Position numbers and translations under genes: made by a program
Notes under the pieces: generated by a model
The model's input: only the letters and a program-made list of their open reading frames with translations
Told to the model about the DNA's origin: nothing
Database searches by the model: none
Shown here: positions 30,901-32,701 of the stretch, piece by piece
How the letters are laid out: each line of letters starts with the position of its first letter
Position numbering within the stretch: position 1 is the stretch's first letter
NCBI RefSeq assembly: GCF_004348595.1
Contig: NZ_SMKD01000061.1
Span: 1 to 32,701, forward strand
Reading direction: 5' to 3'
Length of the DNA: 32,701 nucleotides
DNA from: Micromonospora sp. KC723
GTDB taxonomy: Bacteria; Actinomycetota; Actinomycetes; Mycobacteriales; Micromonosporaceae

Positions 30901-32701
30901 GAAGTCGCGGGTGGTCGCGGCGAGCATCCGGTTGTACGTGTTGCCGGTGTGGTTCGGGTCGTTCTCGGCGTACAGCTTGGACGCCCAGAAGACCAGGTAC
31001 TCGCCACGGGCCTCGTCCCAGTACGCCTCCGGCGCCCAGGTGTTGCCGGCGGTGGGCGGCGAGATCAGCACGTGCCGCTGCTCCGACCAGTTGACCAGGT
31101 CGGTGGACTCCCAGACCTCCAGGTACCGGCTGCCCTGGCGTTGCGCGACGTCCCAGTCGCCGTTGCGGCCGATGGACAGGTCGGTGGCGATGAGGAAGAA
31201 CCGGTCACCCTCCGGACTGCGGATCAGGAACGGGTCGCGCAGGCCCAGGGTGCCGTACTTCGACTCCAGCTTCGGCTGGCCACCGTTGAGTTCCGTCCAC
31301 TGCAGGGCGTTGTTGCCCCGGCTGGCCGCGAAGTAGATCTTCTCGCCGGCGATGGAGTTGCCGGTGAAGTAGCTGAACGCGTAACCCGCGTAGGGGGCGG
31401 GAGCGGGCAGCTCGCGGACGGTCAGCTCGATGGCCCGCTCGGCGGTCGCCGCGCCGACGGTCACGGTGGCGGTGACCGTGACCGTCACGTCGCCCGCGCC
31501 GTGGGCGGGACGCTTGACCACCCCGCCCGGGGCGACGACCTCGGGGTTCGCGGAGCGCCAGCTGACGGTGGCACCGTGCAGCCCGGTGGTGGGCATGGTC
31601 AGGTTGCCGCGCACGTCGTCGGCGTGCACCAGGGTCAGCGCGGCGGCGGCCGCGTCGGCACGGGTCTGGTCCGACTCGTTGGGCAACACCGTGGCGGTGA
31701 ACGTCTTCGTGCCGGTGGAGCCGCCCCGGGTGAGGGTGGCGGTCAGGGTCACTGTCGCCGGCCCGGCGGCCGGGGCGGGCCGGTTCACCACCCCGGTCGG
31801 GCTTATCGTGTCCGGGGCGCTGGAGGACCAGGCGATCGTGGAGCCGTACGTGCCGGTGGTCGGCAGGGTCAGGTTGCCGGTCACCGCCGTGAGGTCACCG
31901 AGGTCCAGCGCGGCGACATCACTGTCGACGCGGGTGGCGTCGGGCAGCGCGATCGCGGCCACCTCCTCGGCGTTGAGCGCCCGGTCGTAGACCCGGAAGT
32001 TCGCCAGCCGGCCCTTGAAGAGGCGGTCGGCCGCGTAGTTGGACTTCCCGAGGTTGTTGTTGGTCGTGGTGCCGTTGCCGACGGCGCTGGGCGCCACGGT
32101 GACGGCGGTGTTCCGGCCGACCTGCACGCCGTCCTCGTAGAGGGTGCCGGTGCTGCCCGTCTGCGTGTAGGTGATCGACTTCCAGACCCCGCGGGCGAGG
32201 TTGGCGCCCTTGCTGGTCACCTTCTCACCGGACCAGTTGGTCGTGGTGATGCCGGCCCGGAAGGCGTCGCCGCTGGTGAACAGGTAGCCGGTGCCGGCGC
32301 TGGAGGTGGCGGAGTTGCCCAGGCCCCAAATGAAGTACGGGGTCTGCTGGGTCGGGTCGACGTAGACGTCGACCGCGACCGTGATGGAGGCGAGCCCGGC
32401 CATCAGGTTGTTCGGCAGCTTGACATGGTCGTCGACCCCGTCGAGTTGCAGGCCGCCACCGGTCCAGGTCCCGCCGCCGACCAGGGTGCCGTTGTTGCCG
32501 CGGCCGGAGGTGTCGGTGACCGTGCTGCCGGTCGTCTGCTTCAGGTCGTAGCGCAGCAGCAGGCCGTCGGTCACGTCAGCGGTGGTCGCGGCGGCCGTGG
32601 CCGCCCCGGCGGGAAGCAGCGCGGCGAAGAGGCTGAGAACCACACCGGCCGTGAGTGGACGGAACCGGCGCGTGGAAGAAGCACGGGGGGCGGGGGAGGG
32701 T
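27904..32701 (-). CDS. Secreted multidomain glycoside hydrolase: two LamG and two GH43 modules (5' end outside window)
   Basis: Numbered from the in-frame GTG at 32643 (1579 codons), the order is: end of a signal peptide (1-22), LamG/concanavalin module 1 (about 26-230), two atrophied Ig-like domains (about 232-412), GH43 module 1 (about 418-735), LamG module 2 (about 745-950), a short beta domain (955-1035), GH43 module 2 (about 1040-1330), then Ig/fibronectin-like domains (1335-1579). Catalytic triads look complete: D470, D599 and E662 in module 1; D1047, D1160 and E1208 in module 2. The reading frame stays open to the window end and encodes STRRFRPLTAG just before the GTG, the basic part of a signal peptide, so the true start lies beyond 32701. 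GH43 enzymes cleave arabinose- or xylose-containing glycans; which one is not readable. Confidence 0.9.
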   Translation of the reverse strand, partial: PSPAPRASSTRRFRPLTAGVVLSLFAALLPAGAATAAATTADVTDGLLLRYDLKQTTGSTVTDTSGRGNNGTLVGGGTWTGGGLQLDGVDDHVKLPNNLMAGLASITVAVDVYVDPTQQTPYFIWGLGNSATSSAGTGYLFTSGDAFRAGITTTNWSGEKVTSKGANLARGVWKSITYTQTGSTGTLYEDGVQVGRNTAVTVAPSAVGNGTTTNNNLGKSNYAADRLFKGRLANFRVYDRALNAEEVAAIALPDATRVDSDVAALDLGDLTAVTGNLTLPTTGTYGSTIAWSSSAPDTISPTGVVNRPAPAAGPATVTLTATLTRGGSTGTKTFTATVLPNESDQTRADAAAAALTLVHADDVRGNLTMPTTGLHGATVSWRSANPEVVAPGGVVKRPAHGAGDVTVTVTATVTVGAATAERAIELTVRELPAPAPYAGYAFSYFTGNSIAGEKIYFAASRGNNALQWTELNGGQPKLESKYGTLGLRDPFLIRSPEGDRFFLIATDLSIGRNGDWDVAQRQGSRYLEVWESTDLVNWSEQRHVLISPPTAGNTWAPEAYWDEARGEYLVFWASKLYAENDPNHTGNTYNRMLAATTRDFVTFSPATIWQDRGESRIDSTVIREGDTYYRFTKDEGGGGTGCSDIIQEKSASLTAVDLPGNPAWSMLDSCIGRDAGTSAVEGPTVFKANPGDTSGSQYYLFVDEYGGRGYIPLGTNDLENPDWKVPASYRLPASPRHGTVIPVTKKELDALNDAPPPVRANPKGVVAHYALDQATGTTVADDSGNGYDAKLAGDASWSGGSLALGGTNGHVDLPDNIMAGLDEITVSMDVNIATDQATPYFIWGLGNTDSGGIGNGYLFTTGNNYRTSISLGNWTGEQTVTGGSAVPRGVWKTLTYTLNAAGTARIYLDGVRVAEKTGLTNKPGDIGAGRTTANYIGRSQYTADRYLKGRVRDFSIYNRALTDAEVAGLGANGTSVVAVELDSLKVPAIIDAATSTITLPVKPGTDLRTLNPTYVVAPTSTVSPAGARDYSSPVTLTVTSGSGDTREWTVKTVQMRSPVLPGFNADPNIVRFGETYYIYATTDGFPGWSGTKFKVWSSRNLVDWTEHDTILDLGPDISWADTNAWAPAAIEKNGKYYFYFSAQQNIGVAVADSPLGPFVDPLGKPLVSKADYNGAQQIDPAVFTDDDGKSYLYWGNGTPYVVPLNDDMISYDVSKRVQLTGLTGFREGLFMHKRDGAYYLSWSIDDTRSENYRVGYGIGTSPLGPFTSKGEILTKDPAQGILGTGHHSVLQVPGTDDWYIVYHRFAIPGGDGTHRETTIDRMYFNADGTIKKVVPTLSSIEPLSYDGGQPKATVSAAGADGWYGKGAALTLAAGPKVRLTEYQIDGGGWFPYREPVALTGGQHRIEYRAQGTNLFWSEVWSLEVKVDATAPTAEAAVRDRKLSVTGQDAESGVARVEYSLDGGAWTTWTAPVLLDGKAHTVRYRAVDVAGNTGAEGVLEVLALAPTARVLPTVGGSARVGQPLQATTGVWDLPGLTYSYQWLRDGVPIAGATAARYTPTTADLGRRLSVRVTASRPGHEPGTADSARTRAVYSTASGR

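Overview
The window is very GC-rich with strong G/C bias at third codon positions. It has GTG starts, MsiK-type ABC sugar uptake without a dedicated ATPase, a SigB/SigF-type sigma factor, and several genes whose start codon lies directly downstream of a TANNNT -10 box (leaderless style). This fits a filamentous actinomycete, probably of the Micromonospora group; that placement is inferred from composition and gene content, not from a database match. No tRNA, rRNA, CRISPR array, insertion sequence or phage gene was seen.

Layout. 1-4134 holds housekeeping and accessory genes: an EamA/RhtA-type exporter, a diacylglycerol-kinase-family lipid kinase converging on it, a voltage-gated-channel-like membrane protein with a non-canonical filter, a YccF protein, several small ORFs and a probable gene remnant. 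4135-12723 is a sugar-acid catabolic locus. A FadR-type GntR regulator is divergent from a nine-gene run: lipoprotein sugar-binding protein, two ABC permeases, D-galactonate dehydratase, KDPG/KDPGal aldolase, KDG-type PfkB kinase, ManD-type mannonate dehydratase and gluconokinase. Together they would import aldonic acids and channel galactonate and mannonate through 2-keto-3-deoxy sugar acids to pyruvate and glyceraldehyde-3-phosphate, with gluconate entering as 6-phosphogluconate.

12774-18784 is a signalling block on the minus strand: a SigB/SigF-like sigma factor followed by a 1508-residue soluble hybrid histidine kinase with about 15 tandem HAMP modules, GAF, HisKA, HATPase, a pseudo-receiver and a true receiver. 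18787-22294 holds a large FAD-dependent dehydrogenase and a divergent CopC-CopD copper protein, separated by a perfect palindrome that shares its core with the operator of the sugar-acid locus. 22320-23507 is a LacI regulator with two CGAAA-N-TTTCG operators.

23593-25491 is a compact three-gene run: a secreted protein of unknown function, a His-containing membrane protein resembling DUF6529, and a Tat-exported Rieske lipoprotein. It may be a small membrane redox module. 25619-32701 holds a GDSL hydrolase, a secreted parallel beta-helix protein, and a large secreted enzyme with two LamG and two GH43 modules whose 5' end runs off the window. The secreted carbohydrate genes, the LacI regulator and the sugar-acid operon suggest a plant-polysaccharide-degrading lifestyle (inference).
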